From Tetracentron sinense (taxonomy: Eukaryota; Streptophyta; Magnoliopsida; Trochodendrales; Trochodendraceae): a stretch of DNA of 64,000 bases. How positions within the stretch are numbered: position 1 is the first letter of the stretch; every line of letters begins with the position of its first letter. The stretch spans positions 40,743,965 to 40,807,964 of the forward strand of contig CM026557.1 of NCBI GenBank assembly GCA_015143295.1. Direction: 5' to 3'. A program made the position numbers and the translations under genes. Positions 11,425-22,532 of the stretch are shown piece by piece. A model generated the notes under the pieces. It saw nothing but the letters and a program-made list of their open reading frames with translations, did no database searches and had not been told where the DNA came from.

Positions 11425-12299
11425 TCTATCTATCTATACTATATACTATAGAAATAGGATGCCTAGGTGGCATCCTCTTTGATCTCCATTTTAAGATTTG
11501 TGATGCCACATCATCACATAGTGGGAGTCATAAATACCATCTCTTAACTTCTCATTTTCTTTTCCCATTCTTAACTCTCTCCCATGCCCCAATAGAGTCT
11601 TCTACTCAACAAAGATCTCTCTCTCTCCAAGTCCCAACTCCACTAAAGTGAGACTCACAAATACCCTCTCTTAACTACCACTTTATACCTTTTTTTTTTT
11701 TAATATTAAAAAAAGAAAAACCAAGAATGGGTGGATGAACCTTAGGGGTGGGTGGATTTTAACAATAGTTAAGGGTTTTCAAAAGGGACACGTGGTGACC
11801 TGAGGGGTGATTATAGGATTTTCCAAATCCGGTTATCACTGTAGAGGATTTGGTCTCTTGATATATTTATTTTATGGTTTATATCAACTGAATTTCATAG
11901 AAGATGACAAACCTTACAATTTTTTTCCTGTTGACTACTTTCTTAAATTTGTACTATTCTCTTACCAAGTTTATTTACTTTTTAATCAAATGATTTTGAG
12001 GGTGCTTGATGTTTTGGTTTTAAGGTTTATATACCAACTAAAGTTTCAGATTTTAGATTTTAATTACAAATTCTTTCTAATTTTTTCTCATTTTCACAAT
12101 TGGTTGGTAGATTACATTAGATACATATAGAGTTCATGGTTCTCCGGTTAATGTATTTTTCGTTTCATATCTCATTAGTTGTGATGATTTTCCTTCCTTT
12201 CTTGCACGCGAATACAAACACACATATCTTAAAATATACGAACATGCATGTTTATCTCATTCTACTTTGTGCCCATGCATTGCATGGGGGTTTTGCTAG
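11425..12299 (+). mobile_element. Non-autonomous Helitron A
   Basis: The 5' end TCTATCTATCTATACTATA follows a host A (11424). The 3' end has hairpin CCCATG-CATTG-CATGGG at 12272-12288 and ends CTAG at 12296-12299 before a host T. A short inverted motif GGATGCC..GGCATCC follows the 5' end, as in element B. No coding sequence was recognised in the 875 bp. Confidence 0.75.
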
Positions 12300-12517
12300 T
12301 ATTAGTTCTAAGGTGATAGGAAAAGTATGGACACTTGTTGCCATCATAGTAAGAGCTTGAAAGTTTGCATATGGGCTAGCCTTACTTACCATGAAAACCA
12401 AGTAGGTGGGTGGACATGTGGCGGCCTTAGAGAGGGTTATATATGGACATGTGGCAGGTTTAGAGGATTAAGGATCCTAATTTATTTCTCCCACTAATCC
12501 TTCTCTCTTAATTTAAA

Positions 12518-12544
12518 CTAGTAAGAAACCCGTGCAATGCACGG
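12518..12544 (-). mobile_element. Helitron D 3' terminus, minus strand
   Basis: CTAG (12518-12521) next to a hairpin CCGTGC-AAT-GCACGG (12530-12544) is the reverse complement of a Helitron 3' end. The body should extend to higher coordinates, but I could not place its 5' end before Helitron B begins at 13620. The stretch 12545-13619 contains a short plus-strand reading ESYVKTIQEKMPKLRGC near 13070-13120 of unknown origin and nothing else recognised. Confidence 0.7.
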
Positions 12545-13619
12545 AAATAACAAAAGACAAAAAGAAGTGGTATGACAATAATAAACTTGTTTAAAAAAAA
12601 GACTAAACTAATTAAGTAAGAAAAAAATTGAATAAGAGTTCATGGTAGCCATTCATCCATGCTCCAGTGCAAAACAATATGAATAAGAAAAATAAAATTT
12701 TGAATTTTTCTAGCCAGTTCAGCATCCAAGCAAATATCAGGAACCCATCAAGAGGGCTTTTTCACCATTTCGTATACAAAAACCATCAAGTAAAAAGAGG
12801 ATAGAATCGGCGGAGTATTGCCACAATAGAAATTTGGCCCTGGAATGTTGTTGTTTGCTGTTGTCTTGTTGTCCCTCCTTCCCAACAGTTGCAACACAAA
12901 TCCTCTTGGTGATAGAAGCACTATAGCAAATGATATAATCTCCTCTACCGATTCTGTTGTGCCAGTGTTGAAGCCAAAGCCTACTATATGGTCGATCAAT
13001 GGTTTTTCTAAGTTTATGCACTAAGGGGTTGTAGCATATTGAAGGCAAAGAAGAGAACATGAATGAATTGGAGAGCTATGTGAAAACAATTCAAGAAAAG
13101 ATGCCAAAATTGAGAGGATGCGCACATAAGAGGTTGGAGGCTCTAAAGCTTAGCATTAAGGCACTCACCTGAGGCAAGACCTCTTTACGCAAAGTCCTTG
13201 GTAGCTGCCTTCATTGTAAGCTATCTAGTAAAATCACCTATATATAAGTAGACATGTTTGTAACTGATAAAACTCTTTAAATGATGGTGAATCCCATAAT
13301 GAAAAATCTTTCCATGCTAATAAGTAGTAACCGAAAAAAAAATACTAAAGATGGGTTATGGCTTATGGAGTCCATAACTGAAAGAACTCTTTAAATGCTA
13401 GTAAAGATTGATTTGTCCAATTTAAAAGGTATGAATTTGGGGAGAAAATTAGGGAAATAGAAAAGGTAAATCTTTTGTATCTTTAAAAGATAACAATAAG
13501 AATAAATGGAGAAAATTAGGGAAAGGTATGATAAATGCTCACAATAACTAAAGGAGAGGTAAAACCATTTGAATAAATGCCCCCACCGCATCTGTTTCAT
13601 AGGTAGTAATTATTACCCA

Positions 13620-16290
13620 TCTATCTATCTATCTACTATACTAAAACAGAGTTAGTTTGCTCCTATGGATGCCACCTAATCGATTCTCTTGATGCCACAT
13701 AGGACTCCTTTTCATTTGTGAGGCCACATCATCAATTTAAATTCAATTGGTGGGACTCACACTCTCTCTTAAAACCTTCTCTTTAATGTGAGAAACCCTA
13801 TCATAAGTTATTCCTCCCCTTTTCTATCTCTCTATTAAATCCTTTGACAGTTACGAAAGGGAGGGGTGGAGCTGGAGCTGAGTGGGTGCATGTGCGCTTA
13901 ATATGAAACGCCACCTCTCACTTATTTATCTCTCTATTGTGGGTGACAGTAATGAGAAGGGTGTGTGCTTAATAAGAAAAGGAAAGGAAACATCACCTCT
14001 CTCTCCTCTTTATCTCTCTACCCTTTAATCTTCAAACGAATTGAACACCGTTTGGCCTCCTCTCTATCTTTAAAATTGTGAGTAACTGATGCGCCATGCC
14101 ATATCAGAGACTCCTATTTAAAAACGTTTTAGGTACCGGTTGATGTTGTACATGTCTCATTTGATCTAATGTGTCTGAGGGCCCTCTCTAGAAGTACCGC
14201 TCTCCCTCCCTCTATCTATTGTATCAACAAACTGAAAATAGTTTCCTTTTTGTTTTATTTTGTTTCATTTTTCTAAGGTATTTTTGTTTAATCTAAGATG
14301 AGTTTTAAGCAATTTTTTGGCTTTTGACAGATTTTGGTGATCTGAAGTATGTAAGGATCGATGGACCAGTTATTTTTGTTAGGCCTCCTCTTAGGGTTTC
14401 AGATTATGTACTTGTTGTTTAGATGTCATCGACAACACTGGCTACTGTCTTGCAAGCCATCAGAGATTTCTCTCATGCAGTCAAGCTCCCTAGCTCAAAA
14501 TGATTTGTTCATAGCAATTTAGGTTGTGTTACTATAAAATCCATCATCAACAGGATTTAAAACTAAGCCATGATTTTTTAAAGAGGGTGTATCTATACTA
14601 CACATGATCTTAAATACAAGAGTTCTCTCAATAACTTCCCTCTCATTACAGAGGCAACAATCCCCCACCCCTCAACTCCTTTACGTTTTTTTTTTAATCT
14701 TAAAACCCCCTCTTATAACCGAAGCATTTCCTTTTCTTTTGACTTTTTATTCTTAATTATGGCTTCTCTTTATTTTCTTTCCCTTATCACCTTCCCATTT
14801 GGAGTAACTTTAAGATTGTGATTGCCACATATCCTTTGATTTTGTAACCGTTGATGAAATTATTGAGAGAGGAGGGGGAGGGCTATGTGAACATCCTTTA
14901 TTCCCTCCGTTTGAAACGGACGAGAAAGGGCACATGGCAACTTTAGAGGGATTTAACTTTGCCAACAAAACAGATGTAGAAGTCAAATGCACCAACCATG
15001 ATTCAAAGAAGGGGTTAAGAGAATTCATGGTGGAGATCTCAAGCATGGGAGGCTCCAACATAAGAACTTAGTCCAAATGTGAGGCTGGTGCAAGAAAGGC
15101 AATGAGCTCATGCTTGTCTACGATTACATGCCCAACGGTAGCCTCAACCGTTGGATCTTTGATGTTGCAGAGGGCTTGAACTACCTAGCTACACCATGGT
15201 TGGGACCATGTAGTGCTCCACCGCGAAATCAAGTCCAGCAACATTTCACTAGATGCATATTTGCAATGTAGACTCGGTGACTTCGAGCTAGCTTGCAAAG
15301 TTTTACCAGCACGGGCAAGCCGCGAATACGCGAGTGGTTGGTACACTCAGGTACCTTGCGCCGGAGCGGTAGTGGGGCTGTACGGTGAATGATGTTTACA
15401 GTTTTGGGGTGATGGTGCTTGAAGTGGCCTGCGGAAGGAGGCCGATTTGGCAGAGAATAAACAACCAAGTATGACACAAGAAGGAGATAATTAGGAGGAC
15501 CATATATTGTGTTGTGATTGTTATATTTTTTAATTTCTATTGCTTATGATTTGGTTTAGTAGGCGTCTGAGGGAAAAAATTGGTATATTCCACACTCTAT
15601 TTGTGTTGCCATCAATTCCAATTAAAGATAATTTATTATATATTTAAGTTATTGAATAATTGTTTCTTTTAGTTCATATTTACTTCTTTTAAATCTGATA
15701 GATGTTTATCTGGAAGCTAATGTCAAAACTCTTTTTTGAATCAATGGAGAGGTTTGTATATTTTCTGTAACAAACAGAAAGGAAGTTTTTTTTTAAAGTT
15801 ATCATTCTTCTTGAATCATTTAATTTCTACATGGCAATTATGTCTACAAATATTCATAAAGCAATTCTCTCTCATAGTAAAATTTCATTTATTTTTTCTT
15901 TTGTCATGTTAGTTAGTTATCATATAATTTGAAAGATAACATATGGGCTATGATTTGCATTATTGAAATAGAAAGAAAGCCATCATTTGTGTCTAAACTA
16001 ACATTATTGAAACAAATTAGCATTTATCAATATATATTGAAATGAATGAATTAATATTCTTTTAATTTTGTTTTTGGTTTTGTGAAAGAAAACAGAGAGA
16101 TGCAATTCAGTGTTGTGATGTTGTATGCTTTTTTGACTTTTAGAAATTCTAGATTGGGTGATTATAAAGGTATTAATTTTTTTCTTCAGACCAATAAAAA
16201 TTATTTAATTGTCATTTTTATTCAATATCGATTTAAAATTATACTTATTTTATTTTAACATTTCCGTGCATCGCACGGGCTTTTTACTAG
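13620..16290 (+). mobile_element. Helitron B carrying a kinase gene fragment
   Basis: The 5' end TCTATCTATCTATCTACTAT follows A at 13619. The 3' hairpin CCGTGC-ATC-GCACGG lies at 16264-16278, and the element ends CTAG at 16287-16290 before T. Length is 2671 bp. The ends match those of element A in design. It carries no Rep/helicase, so it is non-autonomous. Its interior holds a receptor-kinase pseudogene at 14935-15465. 13620-14930 and 15470-16260 otherwise show only AT-rich sequence. Confidence 0.78.
14935..15465 (+). pseudogene. Receptor-like kinase domain fragment (lectin-RLK type)
   Basis: Three-frame reading gives kinase blocks in order: EVKCTNHDSKKGLREFMVEI, GRLQHKNLVQM-stop-GWCKKG, LVYDYMPNGSLNRWIFD, then VAEGLNYL, HREIKSSNISLD, RLGDFELA, TRVVGTLRYLAPE and NDVYSFGVMVLEVACGRRPI. 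Block order and wording are those of L-type lectin receptor kinases. The ATP-binding N-lobe start is missing, about 20 residues between WIFD and VAEGLNYL are deleted, and there are stops and frameshifts. The catalytic HRD reads HRE and DFG reads DFE. It lies inside Helitron B, consistent with transduplication of a host gene. Not functional as kinase. Confidence 0.85.
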
Positions 16291-16419
16291 TTTAATGTGA
16301 AAAAGAGAGGACTTTATGAGAGAAATAGAAAAAGAGAGTGTAAGAGACCCTCAATAATTGCCACGTGTCCTAAACATAATCTGAAGCCGCCATGTGTTCA
16401 CCCACCTGCTTGGGTGGAA

Positions 16420-16570
16420 ATAAATTAGGAGCACTCCTCTCTAATCAAATAAGAGTGAAGGATTAGTGGGAGAAATAAATTAGGAGCACTTCTCAATTCT
16501 TCTTCTTTATTTTCATATGTAGAATTAAATAAATTAGGAGCACTCCTCTCCCACTAATCCTTCACTCTTA
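16420..16570. repeat. Inverted repeat, TAAGAGTGAAGGATTAGTGG arms
   Basis: Arm at about 16448-16472 is the perfect reverse complement of 16544-16568 over about 24 bp, with ATAAATTAGGAGCACT also repeated around it. A related copy of the arm lies near 12478-12510 next to the Helitron D end, and GCCGCCATGTG (about 16365) mirrors CATGTGGCGGC (about 12415). The Helitron block is thus flanked by inverted relatives of one sequence. Confidence 0.7.
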
Positions 16571-17262
16571 TTTTAAATCTCCTCGTGAATGCAAAGGAGA
16601 GGAGTGCGGGGTTGTTAGGAAAGAGAGAGAATAAACTTTACTACTCAAATCAGCCTTCCACTCACGCCACCTAATTTCCCTCATCCTATTATGTTTATGT
16701 AAGTTACAATTATTCACATCTTTAAATTAAAACATCATTAATTCATGCCTCTTAACTTTTCTCTCTCTATTCTATAAGATGCAATTGTTCTCCTCTCCCA
16801 AACCACACACCTATTCAAGTAACATCTTTAGAAATACCCTCACCTCTCATCCTCTCTCTATGAAAGGAGCAGCAGCCTGCAATTTATATAATTCTACATA
16901 TGAAAATAAAGAAGAAGAATTGAGAATGAAAGAGAGTTTCAAATTTATAGGTTTTTTTTTTCTTTTACTTTTTTTTTTGGGTACAAGTTGTAGTGTATTG
17001 AGACGCTAATTCTTCCTTGCTTTAATTTTGAAACACAATGTTTTGATCAATCAGTATTATTGTAATATCTACTATTTCTTTTTTGTTCATTTTGCCGAGT
17101 ATGGAAGTCCTATTATTTAGACCCTATGGAAGGTCTTATACTCAGCAATAGAGCATTTTAAATTATTTCAAAATGCCCATGTTCGAAAATTGTAGCTATG
17201 AGCGATAGTGCAAATTAAAACTATGTGATGCATTTTCTTTAACTATTGCTGCTGCTCACTAG
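16571..17262. other. AT-rich spacer, no gene recognised
   Basis: Low-complexity CT- and T-rich stretches. The plus-strand reading at 16779-17009 has no recognisable domain. Confidence 0.4.
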
Positions 17263-17565
17263 CAAAGATCAACTCCTACAAGAGGCTGAAAGAGGTACAA
17301 ATTTTCGATGGATATTGCAGGAGACTCTAGCATTCAAGCCCACGTACAAATACAATATTGGAAGTAACAACTACTATGCGAGTTACAAGGTAACCATGTC
17401 CTCGCTATCTTCTTACTCCAGATATATGTCTCTAGGTAGCTTTGAGATTTTATGCAGATTTCTCTCAAGTATGATTTCAGTCATACAGTGTTATCTTGCC
17501 TTGCATGTTTCTTTTTCTCAGGTAAGATCACCGTCATGGACAAAAAATATTTTGTACAATTTAGG
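17263..17565 (+). pseudogene. Two-exon fragment of an inositol polyphosphate 5-phosphatase
   Basis: Exon one (17263-17389, after acceptor CTCACTAG) encodes KDQLLQEAERGTNFRWILQE then FKPTYKYNIGSNNYYASYK. A GT-AG intron of 132 nt follows (17390-17521). Exon two (17522 to about 17565) encodes VRSPSWTKNILYNL, followed by another GT. These match the C-terminal catalytic motifs of 5-phosphatases (consensus PPTYKY..SNNYDTS and R.PSWTDRIL). The wording resembles the plant 5PTase11 class, which is an inference. The key D of WTDRIL is changed (WTKNIL). No upstream domain is present. A Helitron 3' end lies 600 bp downstream, so capture is likely. Confidence 0.8.
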
Positions 17566-18156
17566 TTAGTTTAGTGAAGTTGATGGAATGTTACACTCTT
17601 ATGAATCGATTATATTGCATCCACAGTTCTGATCATAAATCAATGAAAGCTCACCTCTGCTTAAAAGCTAACATAATACCATCACCTATCCATAGTGACT
17701 GTGGTAGTATAATTAATAGGATTGGTAGAAATTTCTAGAAGGTCATTTACGGAATTTTTGAGAAATTCATAAAAGATAAGATGCAAAAGAGACACACTAC
17801 AGTTGATTTTTTTTAACGAGGAGAAGATGAAAATAAGAGTGTGTCAAAAGTTCATCAGGGCATGATCTTATTCAGTTAAGAAGTAGCATCCCTAAAGAAC
17901 TACAACAAGATAACTAATTATAATAACATGAAACTTAGGTTATTCTTCCAAAGTTGGGATTTGAATAGTGTTATGAATAAGTCTTTATTTTTTTATTATT
18001 TAAATAAAATAAAATTTTTATTCACAGGTTGTATTTTGCGATGTAATTTCAAAGACTAATTTTATTGTTATTTTTTTCTTTTCTTTTTGGAGGAACAACT
18101 TTATTAGTATCAAATATCTTCTATTTAGCCTTCTAATATTAACACACATTAATTTT

Positions 18157-18193
18157 TTGACATTTCTGTGCATTGCACGTGCTTCTTTACTAG
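18157..18193 (+). mobile_element. Helitron C 3' terminus
   Basis: GACATTTCTGTGCATTGCAC followed by GTGCTTCTTTACTAG/T matches the 3' end of Helitron B (GACATTTCCGTGCATCGCAC..TTTTTACTAG in shape), with stem GTGC-ATT-GCAC at 18168-18178. Its 5' end could not be assigned. The 5-phosphatase fragment is probably part of it. Confidence 0.7.
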
Positions 18194-20226
18194 TTTCTGT
18201 AAAAATATGTAGGAATAAAAAAAGTGAATTAATAAAATTTTGAGTTATAGAAACATTCAAACAAAATTTTAATATGTAATTAATATATTAAGTACATAAA
18301 TATATGATGTTATTAATAAATCAACTAGTATTTACTCCGTCTAGTCAACCAATTTAAACTGAGCCCTATTTATAAACATTTGTGATTGATCAAACCAAGC
18401 AAAACCGACGAAAGGGAAAAAAAATTGAGGTCCAATTCATGGGCTATATTTTGTCTACATCCTATTGATATTGTTTCTCCTCAAAAGTTTAGATGGGCAA
18501 TTGCGCACTATTAAATAATTAAATAACATAGTATAGTTTTTTTTTTTAAGTTAGGAGCAGCTGCCCTTGACTCCATGAGCACTTGTCAGCGAAGTTTCAA
18601 CCTAGCGTGTGCAAGTTTGTCATTTGAATAGGTCACCATTGTCAGAAATGATGAGAGGTGGATTGAGACAATAATAATAATAATAATAATAATAAGAAGA
18701 AGGAGAAGAAGAAGAACCAAGTATATGGTGAACTGATTCGAGTGCAGCTCATCACTTAACCAGTAACAAAAAAGCCTAATCCAGTTTAGATCATATTGCT
18801 GGATTGAGCTTTACTTGTCCTTTTTTTTTTGGTTCGAGATATACGTTTAGGCCGCAACGCCAATTAGGTGTTAGTATTTGTTCAGTTAGTGGGCGGGTAA
18901 AGAGTATATACAAACTCCCACCCTCTCGTGGGCCCATTTATTGGACCTTTTTTTTAAAATGAGGGTTAAACCCAAGTGGAGGTCTCCTTCTTATAGGGCT
19001 ATTCTTCGGGCGGGTAAGGTTGGGTTGAGGTGAGATTGTTAGGCCCTCATTCAGTCTATTTATTCTGGGCTTGAACCGAGGCCAGGCCCGAACCTTTATG
19101 ACCGAGTTCAGGCGAAGTCAGAATTTTGAGTTCCTTGGCTACTGGTAAAAGCTTAAATGCACTTGTCCAATATACCGTTAACACTGAAGATTGACTTTCA
19201 ACCCATAAATGCTTCGAGTGAATGCAAAGCTAGTTCAAGTCAACCTATGCTTTGTGTCTAGAATGCTACTAAAACACTCATATATCATTCATGAATGAAG
19301 AGGTATAAAGGATGGCTTGCTACTAAAACACTCTTATTTATTCATGAATGAAAAAGGTCTAATGGATGGCTTGCTGGAGGTTTTAGTGAGCACTCCCTCT
19401 AGAAAAATGATAAATTTCTTTTAGAATTTTGACTGTGATTATGTTTATTAAGAGACTTATTGCAAATTTTTATTCCAATCAGATATTTTCAGATTGCCTA
19501 CTTTGATTCTACTTGGTCAACATCAATCTCCTGTCATTCATGGGACCTTATCTAAATTATAGAAACCTATGATTTTCCAACCTTTAATGAGATAGTCTAG
19601 AAACATCCCGTCACCATGTTTTTTCATGTCTCTCAATAGACCTATTTTGACATTCAACCGTTGAAATTGAAAATAACCTTGAGTTCTAGGGGGAGCGCTC
19701 ACGAGAGGTTCTACTGGACAGGCGTTCACTAAAACATGTATAGAGTTCCTACTAAAACTCAACACGTGACAGGTTGATTTAGAATCCAACCGTTAAATAT
19801 TAAATTTTAGTGAGTCCCTTTGAGACATATGGAAAATAAATCGGACTAATCAGACATTTTTATAACATCCGATAAAAGGTTGAAACATCAAGGATTTCTA
19901 AAATATTCAAATGAATAATAAGATATTAATGTTGACAAACTAAAGTTTAATCAAACGACTTAGAAATGTCCCACTGATATTTTTGTCAAATGTCTCTTAC
20001 AAAATTTACAAAATTCATCTTGATATATATCCAACGGCCAAAATTAAAAAAAATTTAAAACTTCTAATGAGCGCATCCATTAATACATTTCTCTCTACAT
20101 AGCGTAAAGGCATTTAAGTACATAAAAATTTAGAGATTAGTTTGGTCAGTTTTCCATTCAAACTTTAACAGAAGCATCCAATGAAATTGTACATAAAACT
20201 ATGCATAAACAATAGGAAAATTTCTA
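18194..20226. other. Intergenic, simple repeats only
   Basis: Contains an (AAT)n/(AAG)n microsatellite at 18671-18717, a tandem duplication of about 55 bp (CTACTAAAACACTC...GGATGGCTTGCT) at about 19266-19375, and GGGC-rich remnants near 19010-19110 that resemble the hAT-like element at 10759. No gene recognised. Confidence 0.5.
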
Positions 20227-20229
20227 TAA

Positions 20230-20546
20230 GGTTCCGTTCTTTTGGTGAAACTTTTAAAAGTCCGGATCATTAATGTTTCGGAATAAGAGGCAAAAGTATG
20301 AGAAAAGAGGGGAGAGGGTTTCTAACCATTTTACTTGATGGTATCTCAGATTTATCGAGTTCAATTAAATTAAAAGTTTCACATTTATGAAACTTAAAAA
20401 ACCTAAAATTTTTGTTGGAATTTGAAATATCCATATTTGTAGAACATTTACACCCTATGGAATAATATAGTTCTAGACATCAAGTAAATTAAGCATGAAT
20501 CAATGAAAGTTCTAAATTTTAGATGTACCACCAAAAGAACAGAGCC
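20230..20546. mobile_element. Tourist-like (PIF/Harbinger) MITE, TSD TAA
   Basis: Left end GGTTCCGTTCTTTTGGTGAA; right end as reverse complement GGCTCTGTTCTTTTGGTGGT. TAA flanks both sides (20227-20229 and 20547-20549), the target duplication of PIF/Harbinger elements. 317 bp. An older relative lies at 10131-10450. Confidence 0.88.
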
Positions 20547-20977
20547 TAAAAGAAATTATCTATCAACTGAGTTTCCACCGCAACCTTTTTATAAAATAGG
20601 CTAAATCTAGCGGCTGGTATGCTAAATCCCAGAACAATAAAATAGAACAAAAGAGACATGAAAGAGTGGAACTTCCGCTGTCTTTGATTGGCAATCTTTT
20701 TTATATTCGTCATGCTGACGCCGCCATCGCTGCCTTTGATTCCCTTGTTTTTTTAAGAAAAACATTTTTTCATAGTGATTCATTGATCCGCGTTGCTGCC
20801 TTTTGAATTTCTATGCGGCTCTCAGCATCTTACAATTATACTGTGCACTCCGAGGTATCAGCAATGATGCCTCCTACATTTCACGCCATACAATTTATTC
20901 ACCCAAGTTTCAATCCAAACCGTTCAATCTATACTTTTGGATATTTCTAACGTTATAATCAATCAAATGATCTAAAT

Positions 20978-21232
20978 GTATGTTTAGTTGTCGAAAAAAT
21001 AGGTGAAAGCAAAGAAAAAAAATAATTAAAATTTTAATATATTTTTTAAGACTTTGCTACTGAGACCCCTTTAGGGCCGAGACCACCAAGACTGTGCTCT
21101 ACCGTGTTCTAAGAGCACGGTCTCGGTGGTCTCGGCCCTAAAGGGGTCTAAGAAGCTTTATCCTATTTTTTTAATTCATACAATTTTCTTTTATTTGATC
21201 TCTTTTCACATTTTCTTGACAACTACATAGGG
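20978..21232. mobile_element. MITE with a second hairpin nested inside
   Basis: Outer ends ATGTTTAGTTGTCGAAAAAA and (reverse complement of right) ATGTAGTTGTCAAGAAAATG are the family seen at 9216-9360. A separate GC-richer hairpin interrupts the centre at 21063-21149. Confidence 0.75.
21063..21149. repeat. Strong 37-bp stem hairpin
   Basis: Arms 21063-21099 and 21113-21149 pair at 35 of 37 positions around a 13-nt loop. The arm contains CCCCTTTAGGGCCGAGACCA. Base composition differs sharply from the AT-rich surroundings. Confidence 0.9.
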
Positions 21233-21239
21233 CATCTGC

Positions 21240-22532
21240 CGGGCCCAACTTTTGGTATCAATATCTCTTTATCAAAAATAAAAATAAAAATAAAGGGATA
21301 ATTTGGGCCATTTTAACGGTATACGGTATTCTAATAGTTTGGTTCTCTTTTTAAATATCTAGTCTGGTCCGCCTAACCTTAACTCACCATAAAAAAAATT
21401 AAAATAAATAATAATAATAAGAACAATGTCAAGTGAATCGTCTTTAATACTTCTGTTGACTGTTGAGCACTAGATATTATCTGATTTTTTTTTTTTGGGT
21501 GTGGGGTGTCTCGAGAGGCTCGTCTCAAGAAGACAGGATTAAGATCAAACGAATATTTAATTTAATCCAATTGGAATTAAACAAAGGAGTAGCCAGTTTT
21601 CTTCACGAATTACACTAAAGTGCTTACATTATTAAGTATTTGTCACATGGAGGCCTACAGTTGGTTTTTGCTCATATGTTGTTAACATTTCATAAAATAG
21701 GGTGTATGAGTATAACTGTATATCTTTTTCACATGTGTTTCTTTCCGTGTGTATATGAATGTAATAATAAACACTTTTATTAAAATTATGTAAAATTAAA
21801 TAAAATAATTCAATGAATCAAGCTTAAGTGAACCCACTCAATATGACTTCAATAAAGTTCGAGTTGGAAAGGAGCTCGATCAAGCTTGTTCAAACCAAAC
21901 TTAAGCTAAAATATTCGAGCTCGAGTCAAGCTCCAGCCAAACTCAAACTTAACCAAGCTCAGCTCAGATACACCCCTAAACGTGAGTCCCAATTTGAAAA
22001 ATACTTAAGAATGTGGGTACTTGAATGCAATTAGTTAAAAAGGAATAATAGTTTATCATGCTGCAGCAAACACATGGCCATAGGTACTCATTTGTAAAGA
22101 AATGATTAGATTAAGGTTATTTCCTGGAATTTGAACTGTTGAGGCCCCAGCTCCACTAGAACGAAGCCAACCCAAGACCTAGTACTCTACAACACGCATT
22201 TGACTGTTTCCAGCACACCACCACATACAGCTCTCCTCCATTGTTTTCTTCTCTAAACCGTAAACCCATAAGAAGAAAAAGAAGAATCCCAGAAACTACA
22301 CCCCCACAAAGGAAAAACACCTACTCTCCTCGTATAAGCCTTTCTTCTGGTTTTCGTTCAACATCACACACAGCTGTTCTACTCTGACTCTCTCTCTCTA
22401 AAGCCTTAAAAAGGAATAGAAGAACAACCCCTGAAACCATCCCACAGAGCAAAAGGCCTGTCCTCTTCGTATAACCCTTGTTTTCCATTAAAAACCAGAG
22501 CTCTAAAGCAAGCTTAGTAAAGAGAGGAAGAA
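21240..22532 (+). promoter_or_regulatory. Upstream region and 5' leader of the GT61 gene
   Basis: AT-rich intergenic DNA to about 22170, then a CT/CA-rich stretch (22190-22530) that looks like a leader. No convincing TATA box. Nothing coding. Confidence 0.35.
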
